A DNA stretch of 64,000 bases from Sepioteuthis lessoniana (GCA_963585895.1 OY757912.1:80604154-80668153); one strand, 5' to 3'; numbered from the stretch's first letter, positions 19,691-32,284 are shown. Numbers and translations: made by a program. Notes: generated from the sequence alone by a model not told the origin.

Positions 19691-20382
19691 CCACAAATAA
19701 GCTAATACCATTCGAGAAGTTATTAACTGCCGAATTTACAAATTCCAAAATGTTGGCTAAAGAAATTAAACAAAATTTTTCCTTTAATTTCGAATATGAT
19801 TTACTTTATTTAATTGAAATAGATAAGTATGAGATTTATTTATTTATTTATTTCATTTTGAGTTGTCATATCAATTTGTATATAGATTGTACGTAAGTAC
19901 AAAGTTTTTAGTCTGTAATTCCCGATGAAAAATGGTATGTGTAATCTTGATCTTCTTGTTACTTTAAATTTTATTTTCTTATTAAGCATTTTTTTTAATT
20001 AAAGTTTATTAAATATTTTCCCATTTAAGTTTATTCAACATTTTTTCACGTAAATTTTACGATCCTTCTCATTAAAGGCAAACATGCGTGGCTTCTTTAA
20101 TAAAGTTTAGATTTTTCGAAGACTTTTTTTACACGCTTCTGTTGTTTCTGCGAAATTTATTTATGTAAGATTAAAATAAAATACCATTATTGGTAAATGA
20201 TCATAAAGTTTTTTGAAAATTTTTTTTATATTGTCATTGTCAAAGTTATTAATTCATGAAATTATTATTATTATTCATGAAGTTATTTTATCATTGATAA
20301 AATTTTATTCTTTAATGAGTAATGCATGTCTTTATTTTAAACATCAAACAATTTTAGTTTAGTTTGAATCTTTCATTAAACG
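19691..20382. other. Very AT-rich DNA, no gene
   Basis: Long runs of A and T with short inverted pieces; no frame or repeat family recognised. Confidence 0.5.
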
Positions 20383-20587
20383 TGTAGCAGAAAAAATTTT
20401 GCATTTTTATTTGGCGCGTAATTTAATTCGATCGTTAGGGTCGACTCATAATTTCACCCAATCAGGATCACTTATTCTATTCATTCTGAACCACCTTCCG
20501 GGCAGCACAAATTGGGGAAGCCGTCAAACACCCTCTTTGGCTGAACAACTTCGTTCAGTACAGACATCTTACTGTCTGCTCTTCAAT

Positions 20588-20618
<31 letters not shown>

Positions 20619-20934
20619 CAATGAGGGAAGCCATCTAATTTATGGACCCCTTGCGTCTATTTCTCTTAGACCAAGGGTTCCCCAGTTGAATATGAATTAG
20701 ATGAATTCAATACGCCACACACAGGAACAACTTTACGTCACCTCCAAAATTGGCTATGTCGACTGCGATGCTGAAATACGCTCCGACACCTAGCTGCTTC
20801 ACCTCTGGGCAACATTTTCTGGAGACATTCACGCTTCTCCCCGAAATAACAACAACACTTAGCGAGGGAATTACACACACGCGTAAGAACACATTTTTTC
20901 GCTAAAAATGGTAACAAACATTCCTATCGCTAAA
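20383..20934 (+). repeat. Solo LTR-like element, family U, copy 2
   Basis: It begins TGTAGCAGAAAA and ends TATCGCTAAA. A perfect 4-bp duplication AACG (20379-20382 and 20935-20938) flanks it. It is highly similar to 6173-7003 (for example GTCAAACACCCTCTTTGG and GCGTAATTTAATTCGA) but lacks that copy's ~290-bp internal part. An internal GCA run at 20586-20612 is longer than in copy 1. Confidence 0.7.
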
Positions 20935-21892
20935 AACGTAAAAAAAAGCAAATGTGATATTTTTGTATTACATAATGAATGAAAAACATTAAATAATGAT
21001 TTTTCATAAATCTAATGATATATAATTATTATTGAATTCTAAATATTTGTTACGAATACTTGGATAAAATAATGATAAAGGCAACAGAAAAGAAAACAAG
21101 ATACGAGGGTTTTTTACAGTGTATTAATAAGACATGTCAACATTTGCAATAAACGTGGTGTTGATATTGTAATACAAAATGTAGGTAGCAGTATGAATAA
21201 GTTATTAATAAGTAATATGTAGGTTGCAGTATAAATAAGTTATCAATAAGTAGTGTGCGTGTGTTGCAAAATAATTCTCTTGTCACTCGTACGGTATCTC
21301 TGCCTCACTTGTAGTTCGACTTTAACGTGGACAGCTGCTCACATAGTTGCTGGTGTCTTGAATGCTTCTTGCTTTGACAGCGGTTGCTGCAAAAGAAAGA
21401 TGATTTGCCTTTGCAATTTGAATTTATGCGCCACAACTTAGCCTAATGATGGATGTCTTGTGTGTTCCAATTGATCGCTGACAATGGTCATAACCAATTA
21501 CACAAGCTCTCTTATCAAGTGATCATTAGGGGGTTGTAACCGTGAAAGGTTTTATATTATTTCTTTTATATTTGCTTCAATGTTTATTTTTGATATTGTC
21601 AAAACGCTGTAAGTGTGAAACAATTCGGTCATTTTTCCAGGGTCTTCTAAAGTTTTTAAACAGTATGATTAAAAAAGTTTGCTAAACAGTCACTGACTAA
21701 ACATTGTTCTGTTAAAAGTTTAAGTTAATTATTCAAAACAATTATCAAAACAGACAGCTACTTCCATACACCATCCTTGCAATGGAATTGTCACCTTTTA
21801 GCTACGAGCCATAAATATGTGCTTCTTGGACAATTTACAACGGTGTGGGTATTTTTGTCCCCCGGGAAAGCCTTCCTTCAACCTTAAGTTTT
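20935..21892. other. No gene; small tandem duplication
   Basis: A 38-base unit (GTAGGTAGCAGTATGAATAA type) is duplicated at 21181-21256. The rest is AT-rich with no recognised content. Confidence 0.5.
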
Positions 21893-21995
21893 GTTGGAGA
21901 ATAAACCGTACTTAGAACACAGTGAGGAGACAGGCACCGCTTTTGAAGAAAGGATACAAACGAGTTTTTGCTACTTCAAATGTTTACTATACATA

Positions 21996-23625
21996 TGTCG
22001 CGACGTGTTCACAAACGTAAACGGATCGGTTTACTCACAACCCTAGAAACACGACATCTGGCTACGGTAGGAAATGATGAAATCCGACATGACCCTGACA
22101 TACCGTTACAGCTAAGAAAAGGGAATAGATTTCATTTAACAACATTTACAGAACCCGTCTGTCAAAAGTAACTCTATTGAAATAGAGGGAATTATCTTCT
22201 GTAGCCTATCTCAGACTAAAGAAGGACTTTACCTTCACGCCTATTTTTAATTGACGAATTTTATTTCTCCGCAGCCCAGCAGAATGACATACTTTACCCT
22301 TTTTATAAACAAAGCTCTGGGGTCGAGAAAAGCAGAGGTCGTTTTTACGAAGCTCTCAGGGGTTCGCTCTCAGAGCGAGACTCCCAAGGCTTACTCCTAC
22401 ATTTCGTGGTCGCTTTCATCTTACCTCCAAGGCTGAATCCTACATCTCGTGGTCGCATTCACACTTGTATCACATAAAAAAGCCAAAAGGTCCTTTTAAG
22501 GACCCGTAGAGGTCCTCTTCTGCGAGTTGGAATATCTCTGACGGTTCTTACGGAGTCGAAGCAGACGGCCAGGAGGTAACCACGAAGAAGACTCTAAGAC
22601 CACCCGGTCTTAACCAGCTCGGTCAATTCCGTTGTCCGTTCGTTCGCTTAGCTGCGTAGCGCTAAGGCATGGGTTAGCCTTTAGTTATCGCTTCCCTATC
22701 TGCGCAGCACTAAGATACCGCTAATCTTAGCCGCGTCCTCCCGGCCTGTTTGCTCGATAATACACAGCTTTGGCATGGCAACGACTTAGCCTCACCTTCC
22801 GATACATCCGCACAGCTTTGGCACGGCAAAGCCTTAGCTTTACCTCCCGATACATCCGCTCAGCTAGGGCACGGCAAAGCCCTAGCCTCACCGATTCGCT
22901 TGCACGACTTCACATGTGCTAAGGCCAGGCAAACCTTAGCCACGATTACCCTGTCCCTTTACTTGGTCTGCAGTTCTAAGACACGGTTAAGTCTTAGTCA
23001 CCACGCTCTCTCGACTCTACGCGACCAAGCTACAAACACCAACTTCGACCGCGACATGCTCCAGCAATGCGGCATCTAGTCCAAGTACGACTCGCTGTAC
23101 GGACTGCCGACCACAACGATGACACGCTCCAGCATTGCAGCATCCAGTCCATGTACGACTCGCTGTACGGACTGCCGACTACAACGACGACACGCTCCAG
23201 CATTGCAGCATCCAGTCCACGTACGACTCGCTGTACGGACTGCTGACCACAACGACGACATACTCTAGCATTGCATGATCTAGCCCGCGTTCGACTCGCT
23301 GTACGGGCTAGCAACCACAGCGACACCCCCCGGTTAATCCAATACATTGTCAAAAACAACTTCGACCAACACCAGCTACTCGCATCGATCATCTAGCTGC
23401 CTCTCTACGACTTCGACTATACCAGCTACCGACATCAACCATCTAGCTGACGACGCTAACAACAATCCACGAACTTATATACGCCATTGTAAACTCAATG
23501 AATAAATTGTATTTTTTATACTGTTATCTTGCCTTTGTTTCCTTCATTGTCTTTTGGCTGTCATTACTTGCATGCTTAACTTTAAACTAACTTGCGGGGT
23601 CGACGTGCTTATCGGCTCCGCAACA
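21996..23625 (+). mobile_element. Hairpin-rich LTR-like element, family S, copy 2 (1.6 kb)
   Basis: Starts TGTCGCGACGTG and ends CGGCTCCGCAACA, with a perfect 4-bp duplication CATA (21992-21995 and 23626-23629). An AATAAA lies at about 23501, 120 bases from the right end. It shares the hairpin segment, the GCTTTGGCACGGCAAAGCC stems and a terminal block with copy 1 but lacks modules A and B. No coding frame is believable. Solo LTR is favoured over a TIR element because of the one-sided poly(A) signal. Confidence 0.7.
23040..23310 (+). repeat. ~68-bp tandem array with hairpins
   Basis: Four units carry CGCTCCAGCATTGCAGCATC and GTACGACTCGCTGTACGGAC. Each unit contains one hairpin whose arms are GTCC..CGTAC and GTACGGAC with a conserved GACTCGCT loop. 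The last unit has compensating changes (AGCCCGCGTTCG...GTACGGGCT) that keep part of the pairing. Confidence 0.75.
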
Positions 23626-23975
23626 CATATACATAATATACAACAGGTGGATACATGTAAAACAAGCAAAAGAGTGCAAAGATTTTGGTAAGGTAAAGTT
23701 GCAGATAAATATACCCGTGGAAACTTTGCTGTATTTGGTTGTTTCTGGTAACTTGTTTGAGCATTGTCACAAGATTAGTAAAACTAGCTGAGTTTGTCTG
23801 CTCCCAGCTGCTCGGTGGTGGACTCGCTATCCGAATCCTCACCGTCTGGGGTTTTACGATGAGGTTTTAGCTAGAACTACTTGCCCGGGTAGTGGCAAAG
23901 AGAGGGCGATTCCTTGTGACCCCTCGTTTTATTATAACATAGTGGAGTTCCTCTCCTATGCGACGTGGATTTTAG

Positions 23976-24722
23976 AAGGATTACGTTAATACCTGGATTT
24001 TAGAATATCGATACAGTATATCGACAAATCGAGAAAAATTATTTTTTCTTTCTTGTGAATGAAGAAAGAAAGAATTGGAAGACCGAGAAAAAATTATCAT
24101 AATAAAAAAAAAAGGCTATAACCATTGTTGTGTTTATGAGTAAAGAAAGTTATCACAAAGTCTGGGAAGGAGTGAAGTTGACAGCCGAGAATGAAATGTT
24201 ATTTTATCTTCCCAGAACGGTAGAGGAGTGACAGAATCCAGAAGTTCTCTCACGAATTTGGGAAGATATTATTCACACATTGCACACCTGTGGTGAAGGG
24301 GTGTGTTGTGTCTGGTTGGCACGACCAGAGGATTGTGGAAGGGTAAGAAAAGATCGTTAAAAACCAAAATAATCAAAGACATGTAACAGGTTTCGCAAAA
24401 TTAAAGATAAAGAATTTAAAAAAAGGGGACGTACGACGTGACCGGAGTAGAGAGGTGAGAGGGAGACGGTGACGAGTGGGAGAAGAAGCATTTGACAGTG
24501 ACCAATCAAAATGAATTACGAAAAAAAATGGTCTGGTACATGCCCACTTGAGGATGAGAGAAAAATTGAATAAAACCAAAAAATGTTGACAGATTTAAAG
24601 AGAGATTCCAGCTAGCTACCAGACAAAAAAACAGCTCCGAGAAAAAGCCTTGTACCAGATTATCTCTTACTCTAATTTTCTAACAACCTGAAGGAAATTA
24701 ACAACTCGACACTTGAGAAGAA
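23976..24722. other. No gene seen
   Basis: AT-rich with scattered short repeats. A weak gag-like reading at 23609-23842 (minus) overlaps the repeat V edge and is not convincing. Confidence 0.4.
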
Positions 24723-25208
24723 TTTAGCAATCACAGATGTATATCCTTTCGCGAATCAATGCCCCCGCCAAGGGATTCGGCTATACACTGACCAATCAGG
24801 GACAGAGCGCATTGATTCCTTCTTCCTCTCTAGAAATATTTTTTCTAGTCCTTTTTGGTTGTCGGCCGACGATCAGAGAGCACCTTGTTAGCAGCCAAGA
24901 CAGACCTCTCTTGCATCCTCTACTAAGGAGATTCCACATGGAACGCCTTCCCTGAAGAACATGCTGCTACTAGTTTCACACACAGTCAGTCACACGAGCT
25001 ATTTGCTACAGTGACACACACTTCCCACAAACTGAAGGACCAACATACAAACCGGCAACACCAAAAGGAACCCTTTTTCACTCTGACTCTTTTACTTCTG
25101 CTAAAATAATAAACCTTTCGTTGTTGTGTTTCAAAAGAAGTTTCGTTATTTATTTGTGTTGTCAAATAATTTATACTGTTATGGAAACTAACCATTTTCA
25201 ACACTAAA
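24723..25208 (+). repeat. Solo LTR, family T, copy 1
   Basis: Begins TTTAGCAATCACAG and ends TCAACACTAAA, so the ends are inverted (TTTAG/CTAAA) rather than TG...CA. It contains CGCGAATCAATGCCCC, CAGAGCGCATTGATTCCTTC, and near the end AATAATAAACC followed by GTTGTGTTTCAAAAGAAGTT, a poly(A) signal and downstream region. Flanks are AGAA and AGAT, an imperfect 4-bp duplication. Other copies: 34564-35349 and 46293-46727. Confidence 0.65.
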
Positions 25209-25671
25209 AGATTTCGCAAGGTTCGAAGTGAAAAAAAGGGGACTGTGAACCGTTGCATAACTCGGGGTGGTTTCGAAAAAATACTGCTGCAATATCTACG
25301 AGAGATAGAACATTGAAAAAGCAGCATTTTTTTTCTCAGCTGTTGTTATTATTATTTTTTTTTATTAAAACTGTTGTTCATTTCAACCTATATTCTGTCG
25401 TCTCAGGATTTCGTCTTCGATTTATTTTTCGTTTATTAACGAATTGTCATTTCGACTTCTGAAGAATTGGTAGATACGTGGTTCCTTCAATAAGTTTCCA
25501 AACTTTTTTGTACAGGCATTTAAAATTATCATAGACTCTTGAAAATTCAGTATATTATTGCTATATATCTTATGAGATGACTGGCCAATTTCTATGATTT
25601 CAGCTTCAAATGAACAACTACAGCAGGAATTCGAATACACCCTACTAAAGCCTGATTGTCACAGATGGTGA

Positions 25672-25911
<240 letters not shown>

Positions 25912-26656
25912 CTGGCCAAAGGGTTAGGGTTATGGTTACGGTTACTATGTTGAGATTTTAAGGGAGTTCAGGAAGAGATTCCGTCGGAAGAGGCCAGCAC
26001 TCTTCAAATCGGGTCAGTGGCATTTCCACCAGGATAATGCACCAGTCCACAACTCCATCCTTATCACAGACTATTTGACCAAGATGGACATGAAGACAGT
26101 TCCCCACCCTCCCTAAAGTCCAGACCTTGCTCCCTGTGACTTTTGGTTATTCCCATAGCTCAGAGGCTGTCGTTATGAGACAATTGAGGAGATGAAAGAG
26201 GCTATATATCTTATGAGATGACTGACCAATTTTTATGATTTCAGTTTCAAATGAACAGCTACAGCAGCAATTGGAATACACCCTACTAAAGTCTGATTAT
26301 CACAGCTGGTGAATTTCAAAAATGCAATCTGACACTTTAGAAGAACGATATGCAATAAAATTCCGTTTTAAACTTGGAAAAATGCCACAGAAACGCATGG
26401 AATGCTCCACACTGATTTTGGACCATCTTACATTAATTGAGCATCAGTTTTTGAGTGGCAGAAGAGATTCAAGGAAGGCAGGTTGTCTGTGAGGGATGAT
26501 GAGAGGTGTGGGAGGAGTACGGAAGTCAATAGACCAGAGTTGATTGGCCAAAGGGTTAGGGTTACTATGTTGAGGTTTTAAGGGAGTTCAGGAAGAGATT
26601 CCGTCGGAAGAGGCCAGCACTCTTCAAATCGAGTCAGTGGCATTTCCACCAAGACA

Positions 26657-26932
26657 ATGCACCACTCCATCCTCGTCACAGACTATTTGACCAAGATGGG
26701 CATCAAGACAGTTCCCCACCCTCCCTGTAGTCTAGACCTTGCTCCCTGTGATTTTTGCTTATTCCCTAACTTCAGAAGCTGTTGTTATGAGACAATTGAG
26801 GAGATTAAAGAGGCTGTGATGAAGGTCATTGACACGGTCACACAAGTGGACTTCCATGGGGCCTTCGAGAAGTTGTTGGAATGGTACAACAAGTGCATTG
26901 CAGCCGGAGGAGATTACTTCGAAGGGGACTAG
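26657..26932 (+). pseudogene. Mariner transposase C-terminal fragment
   Basis: The C-terminal catalytic part of the second unit reads SILVTDYLTKMGIKTVPHPP, then LAPCDFCLFPNF, and ends KCIAAGGDYFEGD with a stop at 26930-26932. The final aspartate of the D,D34D triad (LAPCDF) and the second one (HQDNAP, just upstream of this frame) are visible. The protein cannot be complete because the central region is deleted. Confidence 0.8.
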
Positions 26933-27479
26933 AGTTTTCTGTGTGCTATCAATAAAAGTGCCCATATGAAAAAAGTCTGAAAACTTATTTAATGATCCTC
27001 GTATCAGTTGCCTGGATCAAAAAAAAAAAAATTACACAACATGGGCAGGTGGCAGATTCGACTGAGATTCGACTTTCTATCTGGGAAGATCAAGCGTCAA
27101 TTGATCGAATGATTGACGGGGTGACATTTCTGTTTTTATGCCGTTTAGACCAGGATCGACCCTGAGTGAACTCCGCAACCTGATATCATTAGACTCAGGG
27201 TCCGAGCCGAAGCGAGAGAACATCGAAGATCCGAAGAACCCATAGTGACCCTAAGGATCCTGAGCAGCCTTGAAGTACCCCAGAAGACCCCTTGAAGACG
27301 CTAACCCGAGACGAAAAAGAAGAGGGAGAGAAGAAGAGTGAGATAGCTTGGTGAGAACACTTTTTATTTTCCCTTTCCCTCTCCTATACCCGTATCTAGC
27401 TGGTAGAGGTTGAAAACCGATAGACATAGAATGAAAGGTGAGGTTGTAGCACCAGAAGTTGGAGTTAAGAATAAGAGAA

Positions 27480-28896
27480 CGCAAGCTGGGAGTAATTAAG
27501 TTATTACAGAGGGGTTTCAGAAACTGATAGGAGGGTTGCTGAAACTACAGGTATTTAAAAGGGATCCTTCATCTCTGCAGAACTGGGTAGAATCTTTGCA
27601 GAAGAAGTGACTAATACTGCGTCTTTCTGATGAAGAATTAGTGCTACTGGGTCGAAACTTATCGGGGACCTATGTGGGCAGATCCCTCCGATAACTTGGG
27701 AAGAGTTAAAGAAAGACCTTGTAATACGGTTCGCCAGTGAGCGAACTGCTATTGAGGCCATGAGGGCTCTTTTAAAATTAGAGCAGCTAGAAGGGGAGAA
27801 TGTGACAGAATTATGAGAAAGATTGAATAGGTTGGCTGTCCTGGCGTACCCCGATGACCAAGAGAGAGAGAGAGAGAGAGGTCATCCAGGCCCAGTTGTC
27901 AGAAATTTATGTAGAGGCTCTCCTAGGAGGGACGTTATAAAGGGCACCCCCAAAAGACTGGAAGAGATGATAGCCCTGGCCCAGGAGAGTGAAAGAGTAT
28001 GGGAGAGAGTAAGAAGAAACAGGTACAAGGACTCGAAGGGAGCTCGGGGCGGAGTGATATAGGAAGGGCCAGGGTGAGAATAGAGACCTATATTGTGGAC
28101 ACTGAGGATTGGGAAAAGGAGGCAGACCCCGAGAGAATGGAGTGAATCACGGGGCATGAATTTTACTCCCACACCCCGGGATGGTATGGGCTAGTGTGTT
28201 GGAGATGTGGATATGTGGACCACATCTCAAAGGATTGCCCAACCAGATGGGGAGGTATTCCGTTAGCGAAATGCGATAAATGTGGGAAGAAAAGCCACAA
28301 GACTAAGTGGTGTAGATATTCAAAAGAAGGCCTCGGAGGACAACAAAAGAAACCTCAAGCCCAGTAACCCGACACGCACCAAGGATCAGGGAAATGGAAA
28401 AGGGAGCTACTCAGGGTAAGTAGGAATAAGGGTGGCTCGGTTGAGAACAAAGAATGTAGCTTGTTGGACGTGCGGGCAAGTTGGTCATTTTCGGCCAACT
28501 GTGCCAGACGGAGGTGCTGGCAATGCAGAAAGCCAGGCCATATGAGAAATTATTGTCCGAATAGGGAGCCACCATACCGTGCGCCCCCTCATACTGGAGT
28601 AAAAGAAAAAGATTGTTGGACATGTGGACGGGTTGGTCATTTTTCGGCCAGCTGTGCCTCTTGCAAGTACTGGCGGTGCGGAAAATCCGGACATAAAAAC
28701 AGGCGTTGTCCCAGAAAGTATGGTATGGCCAGGAAGGAAAAAGAAGGAAAGCACAAGTGGCTTCTCTATACAAGAATTCACTTGTATAGTGAGGGTACAG
28801 GGAAGTCCAGTTAGGGCGTTGGTGGACACAGGGGCGTCGGTATCCTTGATAAGGACGGATGCCTATGATAGAGTAAGGATAGGTGGGATGATGTGA
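27480..28896 (+). pseudogene. Gag-protease fossil of an LTR retroelement
   Basis: Plus-strand frames show a gag-like helical region, then several CCHC zinc knuckles (about 28195-28320 and 28461-28720; for example CWQCRKPGHMRNYC). An aspartic protease start with ALVDTGASVSLI follows (about 28749-28896). This is the gag-pro order of an LTR retroelement, with an unusually high number of knuckles. Reverse transcriptase and integrase are not found downstream; the leader-like repeat at 28990 follows instead. It is broken, with several breaks, and truncated. Family beyond LTR kin is undecided. Confidence 0.65.
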
Positions 28897-28989
28897 AAAC
28901 CAGACCTAATGTTAAGGTAAGCCAGTGGGAAAAAATTAACCATGACGGGAATGGTATGGCTACCACCGCGGAAGTTCTAGAGCAATGTC

Positions 28990-29160
28990 ATGAAATCTAC
29001 CAAGTCATTTCGACTTCTGACGAATTGGTAGATATCAGTTGCCTGGATTAAAAAAAAAGCACAACGTGGGCAGGCGACTGATTCGACTGAGATTCGATCT
29101 CCTATCTGGGAAGATCAAGAGTCAATGATCGAGTGATTGATTGGGTGACGTTATGGCCAG
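28990..29160 (+). repeat. Uninterrupted copy of the leader repeat (mariner empty site)
   Basis: It matches the two sides of the mariner insertion at 25.4-27.1 kb without the mariner (GGTAGATATCAGTTGCCTGG across the junction). It acts as an internal empty-site control and ends the gag-protease fossil. Confidence 0.7.
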
Positions 29161-29184
29161 CTTCATGTAACCTCCAGAAGAGCT

Positions 29185-29418
29185 ATGATTGGCCAATTTT
29201 GCCATTCTCACGTGTGTCCTCAACGAATTCCAATAACTGATTCATTAGAAAAAGAATTTCGTAAACTTCAAGGATCAGGTGGTACCTATTTTATAAATAT
29301 CCAGCTGTGTATTGAAAAGCTGCATATTAAACAGACATCGTTATTTTTTAACCAAAATATAAATATTGATGATTTTGATGTTAAGCCAGGTCACCAATGT
29401 ACATCTTGTGGTTTGTAG
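29185..29418 (+). CDS. Unassigned 77-residue open frame
   Basis: The frame starts MIGQFCHSHVCPQ and contains KEFRKLQGSGGTYFINIQLC and VKPGHQCTSCGL before a TAG stop. Composition is balanced and cysteines come as pairs at the ends (C..C near the start, CTSC at the end), unlike the low-complexity frames around it. A CCTCCAG splice-acceptor-like site lies just upstream at 29171-29177. It could be a last exon of a host gene or part of an unknown element. I do not recognise a family. Confidence 0.3.
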   Translation: MIGQFCHSHVCPQRIPITDSLEKEFRKLQGSGGTYFINIQLCIEKLHIKQTSLFFNQNINIDDFDVKPGHQCTSCGL

Positions 29419-31324
29419 GGATTAAAAAAGAAATAAAAAAGACAATAACATAAAAATAAAATAAATAAATTCAAAAGTAGCAGTTTCCCAGGAGGCCTCT
29501 GACAGGAAGTGAAATTGACACGTACCTAAAAAGAGGGACTTGCTGGCACCCATGAGAAACTCTTTCTCGGAAGCTTTGTTCTCCTCGGCTGAGACGGACG
29601 CACCTTTTCTTTCTTTGCTGCTAATAAGGAACACACGTGCCTGCAGGAGTCCCGGGGACTTAGCAGCACATTGTGTCTCCTGCTGGTAGCAGCATCTGCT
29701 GAACCTACCCTCTGAACACAGAAACACATAATGGATCCTCAAGCTCTCAATTTGCTTAGAATGATTCCGTGATATTCTTTAAGCGCATTGTCTCGGGGAG
29801 AATGAATATTTCTACTGGTTTAAGAAAACATTCCACGCCACAAAATAGTCGTAAAACCCCAAATTGAAATTTGAGTCTAATGATATCCTTGTCTCTTTCA
29901 TTCAGTCCTTAACTCCCTTGCAGCTTCGACAAACAAATAAGAGGATGATAAGTGAATGGGCGAAGAAGAAAAATGAGTCAGACACAAATTTTAGAATCTC
30001 CAAACAATACAAACAAGTTACTCCTACATTAAGAAAAACATGGATATACCCCACAGATTATTAACTTCGTAAGAAAAGTTCAGAAATATTTGACAATCAG
30101 GAAAATTTAGAACCCTTTCATCTTTCTGATGAAATGGCTCTTGTGTACAAAGCTATATATATATTTCAAGAAACGATCATCAACATAGTAAATATGAAAC
30201 ACATTTTTAAATTATGAAAATATGGAAAATATACCAATTCATTAATTGACTGTAGGAAACTAAAGGTTCCTTCTGACGACACTTGCCAATTGTTATCTTT
30301 TGTTTCATCCTTCTTCATATATTAAAGGAAAAGGTGTGTAATAAATCATGAAGTAACATTTTTATGCTTATTTCTGAGTTTGATTTTTATTAACATGGAG
30401 AGAAACCATACATTTATTTTTGCAAATATAGTTTTGAAAAACTTTTACACACCCAGATCAGATAAAGAACCAGCTCTAAGGGTTTTGAAACTTTCCTAGA
30501 ATGATTTTGTTTTCTATATTTTTGAGATTATTGTCATATACACATTTTAGCTGATGATTCCTAGCTTTCTTCCGGTACTGCTTGTTGAACACGGTAACTT
30601 TAATTAAAATTTAAACTGCACTCTTTATTCAATCCCTAAGATAGATTGAATTAAGAGTTCTATTAGGCCTATATATAGTGTGAGTGTTTCTATTTCAACA
30701 TTATGTGGATCATATTTTTTACCAAAACTCTTTACTACTTCTTTGTTAGGTTTAATACTTATTAGTATCCATTATAAAAATACATATTTTCATTTATTTA
30801 ACTTTCAGCACATTCTATTATCCTCAGGTATGGGTCAAAATGTTATTTTAAGTATTTTCAAAAATAGGTAACTATTCTTCCGAAATTTCTGAAAATCAAA
30901 AATTTTTCAATAGGCCTCTTGTTCTGGCTCTCAGTTGAGCTATGCGCAGGCCTGGAGTATTGTGCGCCATGGGATGCGCAACTTTTGAAGTGCAGAAATT
31001 GCTTATAGGGAGGGATACATATAAATTGACTGAAGCAGTAAACAGTGCAAGACCGTTTGAAACTACGAAAAAGCAAACAGTGTCCCCTAAGTATACAAAC
31101 AACCGGCGTAATTCAGAAAGATCACATAATTGATGCCATAACAAGCTACAAACAATATCAAAATAAGTGAAAATTTATCAGATCCAATCCATGCAGAGGA
31201 AAAAACATGAAAATACTGTTCATTTTTTATTTAAATCTTAAAAGCTGAACATTTCAGACAAAAAAGTTACAATCTATCTGCAAAATTAGCTGAAGTATGA
31301 AATATTTTAAGGACCTAGGAATAT
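29419..31324. other. No supported gene
   Basis: One short frame at 29864-30064 (ending RKTWIYPTDY) follows TTTCATTCAG-type pyrimidine DNA but has no recognised relatives. A (TA)n run lies at 30154-30163. The rest is AT-rich. Confidence 0.4.
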
Positions 31325-31545
31325 TTTCTCTCCATATACCCATGTTTGGGTCCATGTCCTGCTGGGCTCATCAGGACCACATAGCACTAAGAGGGTCGAT
31401 GACCAGTATAGACCAGCAGGGCTCGTGCATCGGCTCGTATCCGACCTTACCCTTCCCAAATCCCCACTATAATTTGACCTTCGGGTCATTTGACCTTGTG
31501 TCAAGTCCTGTCTGGTGGGAGGAAGAGACAAATATAAACATTCCT
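31325..31545 (+). repeat. Diverged module A (SINE-like)
   Basis: Shares with module A the blocks GGTCCATGTCCTGCTGGGCTC-like, the B-box region AGCAGGGCTCG, GACCTTCGGGTCATTTGACC, TTGTGTCAAGTC and GTCTGGTGGGAGG, and ends GACAAATA. It is free-standing at its left edge and then runs into a family S-type right end. Confidence 0.65.
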
Positions 31546-32284
31546 GCAGAGGCAGCCGATGGGCGAGGAAGGTTATCTGTACCTTCTCTGGTTATAGCAC
31601 TCCGACCAATGCCTAACTAGCAGCAGCTACCAGAGACGCACAAATCCAGGCCTACCAAACAGCCGATGTCTTGACTCCAGCCTGCAGACGACGCAGGAAC
31701 CAACCAACGCCGCAGAACCAATCACAGCAGCTTTTCTTATTCAAACAACTCTTCTCAGAGCTAATCTCAGAAAGTCTTCTGAGAACACTTTTGGTCTTCT
31801 CACAACACCTTCCCAGCTCCAGCTTCACCAGCAGCATTTCTTCCTCAAGCTATCAGCACCTGCAGCTGTTCCTGCGCAACCAAGCTACCGGCACCAACGG
31901 CAGACCAGCACCAGCTTCACCTAGCAGCGGACTTCTGCATCACCATAGTTTACGAGCAACCACTGCTCCGACTAACACAACACACCGAGGCCACATCGAC
32001 ACATCCCCGATTAATCAAAGTACTGCACAACCGGGTATCCGATCATCCAGCCTCAGCAACCAGTAACTGAATTTTCAGACCCGCGACAAGCCAGTCGTGA
32101 ACACCAATTCAGACTACATCCTGATCTCTGAGCGGACCAATTTTTATTGTTATCGATTTGCCGAATGAATAAATCTTGGCCTTTTGAATTAACTCTTTTG
32201 TCTTTGTCATTTTTGCCTAGTTGGTCGTCAATCACTTATTTTTCAAAAGTTTGTGGAATCGACATATTTATCGGTCCCGCAACA
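31546..32284 (+). repeat. Right-end fragment of a diverged family S element
   Basis: Ends TCGACATATTTATCGGTCCCGCAACA, matching the right end of family S, with AATAAA at about 32167 and the TTTTGTCTTTGTCATTTTT region. CACATCCCCGATTAATC matches the CACCCCCGGTTAATCC block of the other copies. The left end was not found, so it is truncated or too diverged. Right flank is AGTC. Confidence 0.6.

Larger units (their letters stand above)
21893..23975. repeat. LTR-like repeat V, copy 2, split by a family S element
   Basis: 21893-21995 and 23626-23975 together match repeat V copy 1 at 19080-19690. The interruption is the family S element 21996-23625 with its 4-bp duplication. The nesting gives relative age: repeat V is older than this family S insertion. 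Confidence 0.45.

Noticed and set aside
28411-28829. Minus-strand frames of ~115 codons at the zinc-knuckle region
   Set aside because: They are exact antisense shadows of the plus-strand gag CCHC region.
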